Shown in pieces: positions 31,252 to 40,626 of a DNA stretch of 40,626 nucleotides. The first letter of the stretch is position 1. The number at the start of each line of letters is the position of its first letter. The position numbers and the translations under genes were made by a program. A model generated the notes under the pieces. That model saw only the letters and a list, made by a program, of their open reading frames with translations. It was not told the origin of the DNA and ran no database searches. This DNA comes from an uncultured Acholeplasmatales bacterium (GTDB lineage: Bacteria; Bacillota_I; Bacilli_A; Acholeplasmatales; Anaeroplasmataceae), in contig CALUXJ010000005.1 in NCBI GenBank assembly GCA_944324725.1, positions 1 to 40,626 of the forward strand. The letters run 5' to 3'.

Positions 31252-32805
31252 TTAAATAATCTTCGTACTATATGCCTCTAAATCAATTATCTCATCAACT
31301 AAACCGGTGTAAAATTCCTTCTCATGACAAACTAAGACTAAGGTTCCTTTATAATCTAGGAGGGCTTCCTTTAAAGCATCCTTAGCTAATTGGTCTAAAT
31401 GGTTAGTTGGTTCGTCTAATCTTAAAGTATTTGTTTCTCTATTACCTAAAATTTGAAGTCTAATTCTGGCTTTTTCACCACCAGATAAAACCGGCATCAA
31501 GCTTTCAGCTTTATCCTTATTAATTCCTACACCAGCTAAAAGGCCTCTAACTTCCTTATTAGTTAAATCTGGATAAAAACGCCAAACATAATCAATGGCG
31601 GTTATATAATCAAATTCTAATTCTTGTTCAAAATATCCATAATTAATATTATAATCCAGATTATTAGTTCCACCTAAACTTGGAATAATATTTAATAGGG
31701 TTTTTAAAAGGGTAGTCTTACCAATACCATTAACCCCCTTAATTAATACCTTCTTTCCCCGTTCAATTGTAAGGGTTAAAGGTTTAGAAAGTGGCTCATT
31801 ATAGCCAATAATTAAATTCTCACAGGATAGAACAAACTTACCACTAGCTGGACCCTTTTTAAAAATAAAGGTTGGTTTAACAAGCTCTTTTGCCTTATCA
31901 ATAATTTCCATTTTATCTAAGATACGTTGTCTAGATTTAGCCAGATTAGTTGTTGCTACCCGGGCTTTATTTTTAGCGATAAAGGTTTCTAGCTTTTGAA
32001 TTTCTTTTTGTTGTTTTTCATAAGCTTGGTTTTGATTACGTCTTTTAATAGCATACATCTCATCAAATTTAGTTAAATTACCAGTGTATCTCGTTAAAAC
32101 AGCATCCTCAATATGATAAACAACATTAATAACACCATCTAAAAATTCTCTATCATGACTGACTAAGATAAACGCATTAGGATAATTAATTAGATAATCC
32201 TTTAACCAATTTACTTGCTCTTCATCTAAAAAGTTGGTAGGCTCATCTAAAATTAAGATAGTTGGCTGCTGCAATAAAAGCTTTGTTAGTAAAACCTTAC
32301 TTCTTTGACCACCTGATAGCATAGAAACATCTTTATCAAGTCCTACTTCCCTTAATCCTAGACCATAAGCTACTTCCGTAATCTTATTATCAAGGTTATA
32401 AAAATCACTTTGCTCTAACTCTGATTGAATTTCGCCAATTTCTTCTAAAATGGTAGCTTGTTTTGCTTCATCAGCTACTGCTACTTCATTATAAAGGTCA
32501 TACATTCTTTGTTCTTTGGCAAATAAGGGGCCAAAAGCTTCCTCTAAAACACCTTTAATCGTTTTACCAGGCGTTAAGGTTAAATACTGGTCTAAGTAAC
32601 CAGTAGTTAGATTCTTAGCCCAAACAATTTTTCCCTCATCTGGACTAATTTGATGAGTGATAAGCTTAATAAAAGTTGACTTCCCCTCACCATTCATACC
32701 AATAAGGCCAATATGCTCACCCTTTTGCATAACGAAGTTTGCATCTTCTAAGATAATCTTATTTCCAAACGAAAAGGTTAAATTAGTAACTTCTAAAACA
32801 CTCAT
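31252..32805 (-). CDS. ABC-F family ATPase (ribosome-associated)
   Basis: 517 residues with two ABC domains and no membrane part. Walker A GMNGEGKST and GVNGIGKTT, signatures LSGGQRSKV and LSGGEKARI, and both Walker B/H regions (ILDEPTNFLDEEQ and LRLDEPTNHLD) are present, so both sites look active. The linker (KRRNQNQAYEKQQKEIQKLE) is the ABC-F interdomain helix pair. The family works on the ribosome; some members protect against antibiotics, others (Uup, EttA, YbiT) tune translation. Nothing here fixes which; the size is close to YbiT-like members. Its start shares TAATG with the GNAT gene. Confidence 0.9.
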   Translation of the reverse strand: MSVLEVTNLTFSFGNKIILEDANFVMQKGEHIGLIGMNGEGKSTFIKLITHQISPDEGKIVWAKNLTTGYLDQYLTLTPGKTIKGVLEEAFGPLFAKEQRMYDLYNEVAVADEAKQATILEEIGEIQSELEQSDFYNLDNKITEVAYGLGLREVGLDKDVSMLSGGQRSKVLLTKLLLQQPTILILDEPTNFLDEEQVNWLKDYLINYPNAFILVSHDREFLDGVINVVYHIEDAVLTRYTGNLTKFDEMYAIKRRNQNQAYEKQQKEIQKLETFIAKNKARVATTNLAKSRQRILDKMEIIDKAKELVKPTFIFKKGPASGKFVLSCENLIIGYNEPLSKPLTLTIERGKKVLIKGVNGIGKTTLLKTLLNIIPSLGGTNNLDYNINYGYFEQELEFDYITAIDYVWRFYPDLTNKEVRGLLAGVGINKDKAESLMPVLSGGEKARIRLQILGNRETNTLRLDEPTNHLDQLAKDALKEALLDYKGTLVLVCHEKEFYTGLVDEIIDLEAYSTKII

Positions 32806-33278
32806 TAGATATTCCCCAACTTAGCTAAATTTTCTTTAGTAATTCTTTCAAGTAGCCATTCATGATGAGCATCAGCTCCTAATTTCTTATAGAAATTTTG
32901 GGCATTTTTATTCCAATCAAGACAAACAAAATCCATTCGCTCACAACCATTCTCTAAGGCGATTTTGGCTAAATATTTAAAACAATAAGTACCATAACCT
33001 TGATGACGATAAGCTTCTCTAATATAAATATCTTCTAAATATAAACTAGGACTACCTGTAAAAGAACTAAAGGTATAGTAATACATTAGATAGCCAACTA
33101 GCTCATTATTTTCTCTTAGTAAATCAGCCTTCACTATTTTTTGTTCAAAAATATATTTAGTTAATTTTTCTTTGGTTAAAGTAAGTTCATTGTTAAGTTT
33201 TTCAAAGCTAGCCATTTCTAAGATTAAATCATAGAGCGTACTAACTTCATCTTCTTTTAAAGCGGTAATTTCTAGCAT
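32805..33278 (-). CDS. GNAT acetyltransferase, SSAT (diamine acetyltransferase)-like
   Basis: 157 residues. The acetyl-CoA site is RHQGYGTYCFKYLAKIA, preceded by SPSLYLEDIYIREAYR and followed by RMDFVCLDWNKNAQNFYKKLGA. This set matches the spermidine/spermine N-acetyltransferase-like group, which also includes thialysine acetyltransferases. The substrate is thus likely a small amine. It overlaps the ABC-F start and lies behind two hairpins that follow rpsU. Confidence 0.82.
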   Translation of the reverse strand: MLEITALKEDEVSTLYDLILEMASFEKLNNELTLTKEKLTKYIFEQKIVKADLLRENNELVGYLMYYYTFSSFTGSPSLYLEDIYIREAYRHQGYGTYCFKYLAKIALENGCERMDFVCLDWNKNAQNFYKKLGADAHHEWLLERITKENLAKLGNI

Positions 33279-33297
33279 AATTTCACTCCAAAATTAA

Positions 33298-33354
33298 AAC
33301 CAGTTAAAACTGGTTAGTCTAAATAAATAATAAGAAAGGAGGTTTAAACCTCCT
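33298..33354 (-). terminator. Tandem hairpins after rpsU
   Basis: Minus strand, reading from rpsU: first AGGAGGTTTAAACCTCCT (33337-33354), a perfect palindrome followed by TTCTTATTATTT; then AACCAGTTTTAACTGGTT (33298-33315) with TTAATTTT. The first contains CCTCCTTTCT, the same as the 3' end of 16S rRNA (anti-Shine-Dalgarno). Confidence 0.75.
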
Positions 33355-33361
33355 CTACTTA

Positions 33362-33535
33362 CTACTTGTATTTTTTACGAGCCTCTTGACGTTTTTGTTT
33401 ACGTACATCACTAGGTTTTAGATAATATTGACGTTTTTTCGCCTCTTGTAAGTTACCAGATCTTGAAACATCGCGTTTAAAACGACGTAGGGCATCTTCA
33501 ATACTCTCTTTTTCATGAACCACAGTCTTTGGCAT
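33362..33535 (-). CDS. rpsU: 30S ribosomal protein S21
   Basis: 57 residues: [19 protein letters not shown], then [16 protein letters not shown] and a basic end [11 protein letters not shown]. This is the full S21 pattern. S21 sits next to the 3' end of 16S rRNA on the platform of the 30S subunit. The Shine-Dalgarno GGAAGGAGG is nearly perfect, and just upstream TCCTT can pair with AAGGA of that site. It has its own promoter and terminators, and stands after mtaB as in B. subtilis (though unlinked in transcription). Confidence 0.96.
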   Translation of the reverse strand: MPKTVVHEKESIEDALRRFKRDVSRSGNLQEAKKRQYYLKPSDVRKQKRQEARKKYK

Positions 33536-33570
33536 ACTAAGCCTCCTTCCAAGGACGAATTCCAGGTAAT

Positions 33571-33599
33571 ATTATACATAAAATATTAGGTTTTGTAAA
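33571..33599 (-). promoter_or_regulatory. rpsU promoter
   Basis: TTTACA (33594-33599), 17 bp, TATAAT (33571-33576), with a TG making an extended -10. The leader is about 30 nt. Confidence 0.82.
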
Positions 33600-33637
33600 T
33601 ACTAAAATGAATTTTCTTAACTCTTTTTGTATTTAGT

Positions 33638-34915
33638 CTAGTCTTCTAAAAGCTCACCCAAAACCATACCATCATCGTATTTTTTAAGTAATACTGGTTT
33701 AATGAGTTTCGTGTAGTCTTTAGGGGTTAAAACTTTGACCAAAATAAAGTTTGAAGTATGACCAACCAAATAGTCACCCTCTCTTTGTTCAAATAAAACT
33801 TCTTCTTTGCAACCTAAATTTTGCCGATAATAGTTCTCTTGCAGTAATAAAGAAAATTTATTTAAATCATTTGAACGCATCTTCTTAATAAGGCCATTGA
33901 CCTGTGGCATACTAGCCGCCTTCGTATTATTGCGTTTAGAATACGGAAAAACATGTAGATAAGAAAAATTGATTTCTTTAATGAAGGCCTTACTCTCTTC
34001 ATATAATTTATCTGTTTCATATGGAAAACCCACAATGACATCCGTAGTTAAAGAAATATTTGGCCTGATGGCTCTAATTTTTTCCACCTTAGCCTTAAAA
34101 TAAGCTTTATCATAAGGACGATTCATCAATTTTAATATTTCATCACTTCCACTTTGTAATGGGAGGTGAAAATGATTAGCTAAAACATCAGATTTAGCTA
34201 GTAAATCGAGTAACTTATCATCAATCTCATTAATTTCAATGGAAGATAGGCGTAGTCTCTTCAGTTTAGTTTCTGTAAGTATCCGTTCAACTAAATCACT
34301 TAATTTAGTACCATTATCGTTATACTTACCCGTATGAATACCAGATAATACTACTTCGTTAAAGCCATTAGCTACTATATCATTAATTTCTTTAATTACA
34401 ATATCGGCCTTTTTGGAACGAATTGGACCCCTAGCATAAGGAATAATACAGTAAGCACAAAACTGGTTACAACCATCTTCAATTTTAACGAAGGCTCTTG
34501 CATGATCATAGGTAGAAACTAATAAATTGTCATAATCCTTCTTTTGCATAATATCAATGATATTAATTTTCTTTTCTCTTTTATTAATAACTTCTTGCAA
34601 TAGACCAAGCAAATCTTCCTTATTACCATTACCTAAAATGATATCCGCATCTAACTTATCATTATGACTAGTTTGAACGTAGCAGCCCATAACTACCACA
34701 ATAGCGTTAGGATTAAGCTTATGACATTTACTAACCATTTGGCGGGATTTTTGATCAGCAGTATTAGTCACAGAACAAGTATTGATAATAAAAATATCAC
34801 AAGCACTAGAAGGTTCTATGATGCTATAGCCATTAGCAATTAACATCTCCTCTAGGGCATTTGATTCATAGATGTTTACCTTACAACCTAAGGTAATAAA
34901 ACCAACTTTTAACAT
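33638..34915 (-). CDS. mtaB: tRNA t6A37 methylthiotransferase MtaB
   Basis: 425 residues. The N-terminal UPF0004 domain has Cys 11, 47 and 78 (LGCKVN, CSVTN, MGCYVQ) for one Fe-S cluster; radical SAM motif CNQFCAYC (Cys 149, 153, 156) holds the second. The C-terminal 60 residues are a TRAM domain. The enzyme turns t6A into ms2t6A at tRNA position 37 for ANN codons. Its start shares TAATG with the rsmE stop, so the two are coupled. Confidence 0.95.
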   Translation of the reverse strand: MLKVGFITLGCKVNIYESNALEEMLIANGYSIIEPSSACDIFIINTCSVTNTADQKSRQMVSKCHKLNPNAIVVVMGCYVQTSHNDKLDADIILGNGNKEDLLGLLQEVINKREKKINIIDIMQKKDYDNLLVSTYDHARAFVKIEDGCNQFCAYCIIPYARGPIRSKKADIVIKEINDIVANGFNEVVLSGIHTGKYNDNGTKLSDLVERILTETKLKRLRLSSIEINEIDDKLLDLLAKSDVLANHFHLPLQSGSDEILKLMNRPYDKAYFKAKVEKIRAIRPNISLTTDVIVGFPYETDKLYEESKAFIKEINFSYLHVFPYSKRNNTKAASMPQVNGLIKKMRSNDLNKFSLLLQENYYRQNLGCKEEVLFEQREGDYLVGHTSNFILVKVLTPKDYTKLIKPVLLKKYDDGMVLGELLED

Positions 34916-35652
34916 TAGATAAGCTCCCTTTCATATGAAACTGTACTTAGTGCATAGAGCGCCGCTGTTTCCGTTCGCAATATTCTTTTACCTAAAGAAA
35001 TAAATTTAATATTAGAAAAGGTCTTTAGGTACTTAATTTCTTTTTCATCAATTCCACCTTCAGGTCCTATTAAAAAGGCTATATTAGCGCCTTTTTTTAA
35101 GCCTTTTAATGTTTCTTTATAACCTGAAAGCTCACCAGCCTTAGCACTTTCTTCATAACATACATAAACAATATCATAAGTGGCTAAAGCAATGTCTTTT
35201 AACTTCATAAATTCTTTAACTTCTGGTATGATATTGCGCATACTTTGTTCACTTGCTTCTTTAGCAATCTTATTAAATCTAACTACCTTATTAGCTAATC
35301 GTTTTTCTTCAACCTTGAACTGACTTCTTTCTAATAAACAGGGAATAAAACAACTTGCTCCCAGTTCTGTCCCATGTTTAACAATATCTTCAAACTTATC
35401 TCCTTTAGGATAGCCTTGAATAATAGTCACGGCAACATCTAGTTCATTATCAATTGCCAATTCCTCAAGTACTTGATATTCTAGCTCTTTAAGATTAATT
35501 TTAGTGATAGCTACTAAATAATTTTTTCTATCTACTCCAACTATAAACTGACTACCTATTTGATAACGTAAAACCTTACTAGCTTGATAAACTAAATCAG
35601 GTGGTAAAGTCTTAGCGGTAAAGTCCGCCGTGTTTATAAAAAACTTTTGCAT
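34915..35652 (-). CDS. rsmE: 16S rRNA m3U1498 methyltransferase RsmE
   Basis: 245 residues. N-terminal PUA-like domain (VYQASKVLRYQIGSQFIVG), then the SPOUT methyltransferase with FLIGPEGGIDEKEIKYL and the knot LGKRILRTETAALYALS. A TATAAT box (35673-35678) lies 20 bp before the start, so rsmE-mtaB have their own promoter. prmA, normally between dnaJ and rsmE, is absent. Confidence 0.94.
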   Translation of the reverse strand: MQKFFINTADFTAKTLPPDLVYQASKVLRYQIGSQFIVGVDRKNYLVAITKINLKELEYQVLEELAIDNELDVAVTIIQGYPKGDKFEDIVKHGTELGASCFIPCLLERSQFKVEEKRLANKVVRFNKIAKEASEQSMRNIIPEVKEFMKLKDIALATYDIVYVCYEESAKAGELSGYKETLKGLKKGANIAFLIGPEGGIDEKEIKYLKTFSNIKFISLGKRILRTETAALYALSTVSYERELI

Positions 35653-35714
35653 AAAATCACATCCATTGTGCTATTATACTAAAAAATATCTAAAAAATAA
35701 AGCCATCTACAACA

Positions 35715-35744
35715 ACAAAAAAACCACCCTGCTCAACAGGATGG
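35715..35744 (-). terminator. Terminator of the dnaK operon
   Basis: On the minus strand CCATCCTG (35737-35744) pairs with CAGGGTGG (35724-35731) with one G-U pair, followed by TTTTTTTG. It lies 8 bp after the dnaJ stop. Confidence 0.88.
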
Positions 35745-35751
35745 CCTAGTA

Positions 35752-36882
35752 TTACTTAAATAAGTTTTTGAAGCCTTCTTTGAAGTTATCCCAAGCAGAC
35801 TTCTTTTCTATCTTTTCGACAGAAGCTAACTTATTGAATAAGTCAATTTCATCTTTTGATAGGTTAGTAGGTGTCTTAACATGAACAATGACATATTGAT
35901 CACCACGACCCATTCCTTTAGGGTTCTTAACCCCTTTACCCTTAATCTTAAAGGTTGTTTCACTTTGCGTACCAGCTGGAATTCTTAATTTTTCAGCTTC
36001 CCACATTGTTGGTACTTCAATTGTATCACCTAAAGCAGCTTGCGTAAAGCTGATTGGAATCTCTAAATAGATATCATTACCTTGGCGTTTGAAAGTCTTA
36101 TGTGGTAAAACATTAAACGTAATATATAAATCACCATTTGGACCACCATTTTGACCAGCACCACCATAGCCCTCTAGACGTAAGGACATTCCGCTTTGGA
36201 TACCTTCAGGAATCTTAAGTTCAATATCCTTAGCTTTTCTAACATGACCAGTACCGCCACAAACATCACACTTTTTAGTAATTTCTTTACCAGTACCATG
36301 ACAACGAGGACAAACACTTTGAGTTTGACTCATACCAAAAATAGTTTGTTGGCGACGTAGGATATAACCTGTACCATGACAATCAGGACAAGTGTGAATG
36401 TCGTTCTTAGAGTAAGCGCCACTACCACCACAGGCTGTACATGCTTCATCAACGGAAACTCTAATCTTTTTTGTTGCCCCGTAAACAGCATCCTCAAAAG
36501 ATATAGTCATTTGTTTTTCGACATCTTCACCAGCCATTTGGGCATTAGCCTGAGCTCTTTGTCTACCGCCGCCAAAGAAGGAATTGAAGATATCTTCAAA
36601 ACCACCAAAGCCAGCGCCACTAAAGCCACTAAATCCTTGGCCACCACCAAAACCACCTTGCGGACCATTGAAACCAAACTGATCGTATTGAGAACGTTTC
36701 TGTTCATCGGATAAGGTTTCATAGGCCTCGTTGATTTCCTTAAATTTTTCTTCTGCACCTGGTTCTTTATTAATATCCGGGTGATATTTCTTCGCTAAAG
36801 TACGATATGCTTTCTTGATTTCATCTTGCGTAGCATTTTTAGAAACACCTAATACTTCATAGTAATCTCTTTTATTTGCCAT
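35752..36882 (-). CDS. dnaJ: Chaperone DnaJ (type I)
   Basis: 376 residues, complete type I layout: J domain (residues 1-70) with HPD in KKYHPDINK, Gly/Phe-rich region (75-105), four CxxCxGxG zinc repeats ([32 protein letters not shown]) and the C-terminal substrate-binding domain. It delivers substrates to DnaK and stimulates its ATPase. GGAAGGAG ahead of the ATG. Confidence 0.97.
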   Translation of the reverse strand: MANKRDYYEVLGVSKNATQDEIKKAYRTLAKKYHPDINKEPGAEEKFKEINEAYETLSDEQKRSQYDQFGFNGPQGGFGGGQGFSGFSGAGFGGFEDIFNSFFGGGRQRAQANAQMAGEDVEKQMTISFEDAVYGATKKIRVSVDEACTACGGSGAYSKNDIHTCPDCHGTGYILRRQQTIFGMSQTQSVCPRCHGTGKEITKKCDVCGGTGHVRKAKDIELKIPEGIQSGMSLRLEGYGGAGQNGGPNGDLYITFNVLPHKTFKRQGNDIYLEIPISFTQAALGDTIEVPTMWEAEKLRIPAGTQSETTFKIKGKGVKNPKGMGRGDQYVIVHVKTPTNLSKDEIDLFNKLASVEKIEKKSAWDNFKEGFKNLFK

Positions 36883-36909
36883 TGTATTATCTCCTTCCTA
36901 AATAAATTA

Positions 36910-36930
36910 AAGGGGCGTAAAACGCCTCTT
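36910..36930 (-). terminator. Intercistronic hairpin between dnaK and dnaJ
   Basis: AAGGGGCGT (36910-36918) and ACGCCTCTT (36922-36930) form a stem around AAA with one mismatch. A CCTTTAATTT follows on the minus strand. It could trim the amount of dnaJ message relative to dnaK. Confidence 0.55.
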
Positions 36931-36933
36931 CAA

Positions 36934-39401
<2,468 letters not shown>

Positions 39402-39413
39402 CTACATGACCTC

Positions 39414-40427
39414 CTATTTATATAATTTTGGTAAACTATTTGCTAGGTACTCTAAGATTGGAACTACCAAACGATAATTCATTCTTAAAGGACCAACCGC
39501 AACGATAGTGCCATATTCATTTAAATCTAAATAATAAGGAATACTTACAATAGCACAATCCGCTAAGCCTAGGTCTTCGTTTTCATGACCTAGTTTAATT
39601 TGTAATCCTTTTTTATTATTATAAACTAGATTAGATACCTCTGTTTTATCAACTGCGCCGATAAAACGTTGCATAACCTGATAGTCTTTGAACTCTGGTT
39701 GAGCAAATAGCGGTGTCATACTAGATTTATAACACTCATTATTTAAGAAACTAGCAAAGCCCTTAATCATGAAATTTAAAATATCATCCCGATAATCAAC
39801 AATTTCCCTGATTCTTGGTTTACCGGCCTCTTTTTCTAAAATATTTCTAATTTCAAAGATAGATTGATCATACATAGCTACATCAAACATTGACATAATA
39901 CGTAATAAATCTTCCATTTTGAAATCCTTTGGAACATTGATTCTTTGACTGCGAACAACACCTGAATTAGTAACTATTAATAACAAGGCGTCCCGATCAT
40001 TTAAAGGCACAATTTCCATTTTTTTAACTTTAGCATAACAAGCATTAGAGCCTACAACTGCAATATAAGTGCCGGTTACTCGTGCCACAAAGTTAATAAC
40101 TTCTAAAATGGCAGCCTCCTTAGTGGCATACTTATTATCAAGAATCTTATCAATATTTTGATAAATAAGTTTAACTTCCTCATCCCTAGTTAAGAGATTA
40201 TCGACATAAAACCGATAGCCTAACTCAGAAGGAACTCGTCCACTTGAGGTATGAGTTTTTTCTAGATAGCCTGTCTCTTCTAGATATTGCATATCATATC
40301 TAATCGTGGCAGAACTAAAATTTAGATATGGTTTGTTAGTTAAAAGCTTAGAGCCAACAGGTTCATTAGTTGAAATATATTCTTCAACAATAGCCTTTAG
40401 GATAAGTTTTTGCCTATCAGAAATCAT
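39414..40427 (-). CDS. hrcA: Heat-shock repressor HrcA
   Basis: 337 residues, full length. The N-terminal winged helix (MISDRQKLILKAIVEEYISTN, then SSATIRYDMQYLEETGYLEK) and SSGRVPSELGYRFYVD are diagnostic. HrcA binds CIRCE and needs GroEL to fold; here two CIRCE-like sites flank its own promoter, so it represses its operon. The grpE start follows within 12 bp. Confidence 0.97.
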   Translation of the reverse strand: MISDRQKLILKAIVEEYISTNEPVGSKLLTNKPYLNFSSATIRYDMQYLEETGYLEKTHTSSGRVPSELGYRFYVDNLLTRDEEVKLIYQNIDKILDNKYATKEAAILEVINFVARVTGTYIAVVGSNACYAKVKKMEIVPLNDRDALLLIVTNSGVVRSQRINVPKDFKMEDLLRIMSMFDVAMYDQSIFEIRNILEKEAGKPRIREIVDYRDDILNFMIKGFASFLNNECYKSSMTPLFAQPEFKDYQVMQRFIGAVDKTEVSNLVYNNKKGLQIKLGHENEDLGLADCAIVSIPYYLDLNEYGTIVAVGPLRMNYRLVVPILEYLANSLPKLYK

Positions 40428-40441
40428 ATTCGTTCACCTAC

Positions 40442-40468
40442 TTTGCACTCCTTATCTCATTGTGCAAA
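40442..40468. promoter_or_regulatory. CIRCE-like operator 1 (downstream of promoter)
   Basis: TTTGCACTC (40442-40450), 9 bp, TTGTGCAAA (40460-40468). Compared with TTAGCACTC-N9-GAGTGCTAA each arm keeps most bases and the 9-bp spacer is exact. It covers the start of the hrcA transcript. Confidence 0.75.
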
Positions 40469-40471
40469 CAT

Positions 40472-40500
40472 ATTATATACTTATTATTTGGCACTGTCAA
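40472..40500 (-). promoter_or_regulatory. hrcA-grpE-dnaK-dnaJ promoter
   Basis: TTGACA (40495-40500), 17 bp, TATAAT (40472-40477): a consensus SigA promoter on the minus strand. It is flanked by the two CIRCE-like sites. Confidence 0.92.
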
Positions 40501-40514
40501 TAAAAAAGTGCCAA
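40488..40514. promoter_or_regulatory. CIRCE-like operator 2 (overlapping -35)
   Basis: TTGGCACTG (40488-40496), 9 bp, AAGTGCCAA (40506-40514); 7 of 9 bases per arm match CIRCE with the exact spacer. The core also forms a perfect TTTGGCACT/AGTGCCAAA repeat. The -35 box lies inside it. Confidence 0.72.
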
Positions 40515-40520
40515 AAATAT

Positions 40521-40548
40521 AAAAAGAAAACACTTCCAAGTGGAAGTG
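40521..40548 (-). terminator. Terminator of the gene upstream of hrcA
   Basis: CACTTCCA and TGGAAGTG (40531-40538, 40541-40548) form an 8-bp stem with a 2-nt centre, followed on the minus strand by TTTTCTTTTT. It isolates the heat-shock operon from what lies beyond the window. Confidence 0.8.
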
Positions 40549-40580
40549 CTATAACCTGAGTTTTACAGTTGTTATGCTAC

Positions 40581-40626
40581 AAAAGCCGATTACCTACTCG
40601 ATTAAGTAAGTGACCGGCTTTTTTTA
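40581..40626. terminator. Second hairpin at the window edge
   Basis: AAAAGCCG near 40581-40588 pairs with CGGCTTTT near 40615-40622, with further partial pairing inside (ATTACCTAC with GTAAGTGA). The longer T-run is on the plus strand (at least seven T), four T on the minus. No gene end is visible within the window for either strand. Confidence 0.55.

Noticed and set aside
36376-36758. Open frames on both strands inside dnaJ
   Set aside because: Shadows of the repetitive zinc-finger and Gly/Phe coding sequence.

Overview
The window is AT-rich and reads as a low-GC Gram-positive chromosome of the Bacilli/Erysipelotrichia/Mollicutes-relative type. Three things support this. There is a CIRCE-type hrcA-grpE-dnaK-dnaJ operon, a YrzB-like DUF1292 gene, and two gene clusters in an order close to that of Bacillus subtilis. 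UGA is used as a stop (ybaK and grpE end in TGA) and tryptophan is encoded by TGG, so this is not a Mycoplasma-code genome. Nearly all genes lie on the minus strand; the exceptions are plsC-proC and ybaK.

Layout. (1) 1-10008: a housekeeping run transcribed nadD-nadE-mnmA-recD2, then alaS-ruvX-DUF1292-trmR, tightly packed with stop/start overlaps. (2) 10084-11620: a divergent plsC-like acyltransferase and proC pair closed by a terminator. (3) 11621-12750: a gene-poor junction holding one end of an IS3-family element, HTH-like relics and a tRNA-Lys(CTT). (4) 12811-17076: an operon of an FG-GAP/propeller protein (probable rhamnogalacturonan lyase relative), a GH28 polygalacturonase and a sugar nucleotidyltransferase, all without signal peptides. 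(5) 17165-21356: an unrecognised protein, YbaK, a MATE exporter behind a structured leader with an intrinsic terminator, and an XRE-membrane regulator followed by a lipoprotein gene broken by one in-frame stop. (6) 21584-26527: an operon of two large secreted SGNH (CE12-like) esterase lipoproteins with a TetR-type regulator between them, behind a clear promoter with palindromic operator candidates. (7) 26769-33278: an SAM methyltransferase, an RlmD/TrmA-type rRNA methyltransferase, an ABC-2 exporter pair, an ABC-F protein and a GNAT acetyltransferase. (8) 33362-40427: rpsU, mtaB-rsmE and the dnaK operon. This is the B. subtilis order (hrcA-grpE-dnaK-dnaJ-prmA-rsmE-mtaB-rpsU) without prmA.

How it works together. 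The accessory middle points to use of acetylated pectin. Surface lipoprotein esterases would deacetylate rhamnogalacturonan or homogalacturonan, and fragments imported by a transporter outside the window would be cut in the cytoplasm by the propeller protein and GH28. The arrangement resembles the B. subtilis yes locus in logic, but it is split into two operons and carries its own TetR gene.

Most worth a second look: the MATE leader; the two leaders (alaS and ybaK) where a strong Shine-Dalgarno is separated from the start codon by an AT palindrome; the rpsU mRNA, with a strong Shine-Dalgarno and an anti-Shine-Dalgarno-like terminator; the operator architecture of the esterase operon; the nonsense-interrupted lipoprotein; and the His/Cys/Asp tail of the DUF1292 protein. 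No CRISPR array, prophage or rRNA gene was seen. Nothing here is clearly a wholly new multi-gene system.
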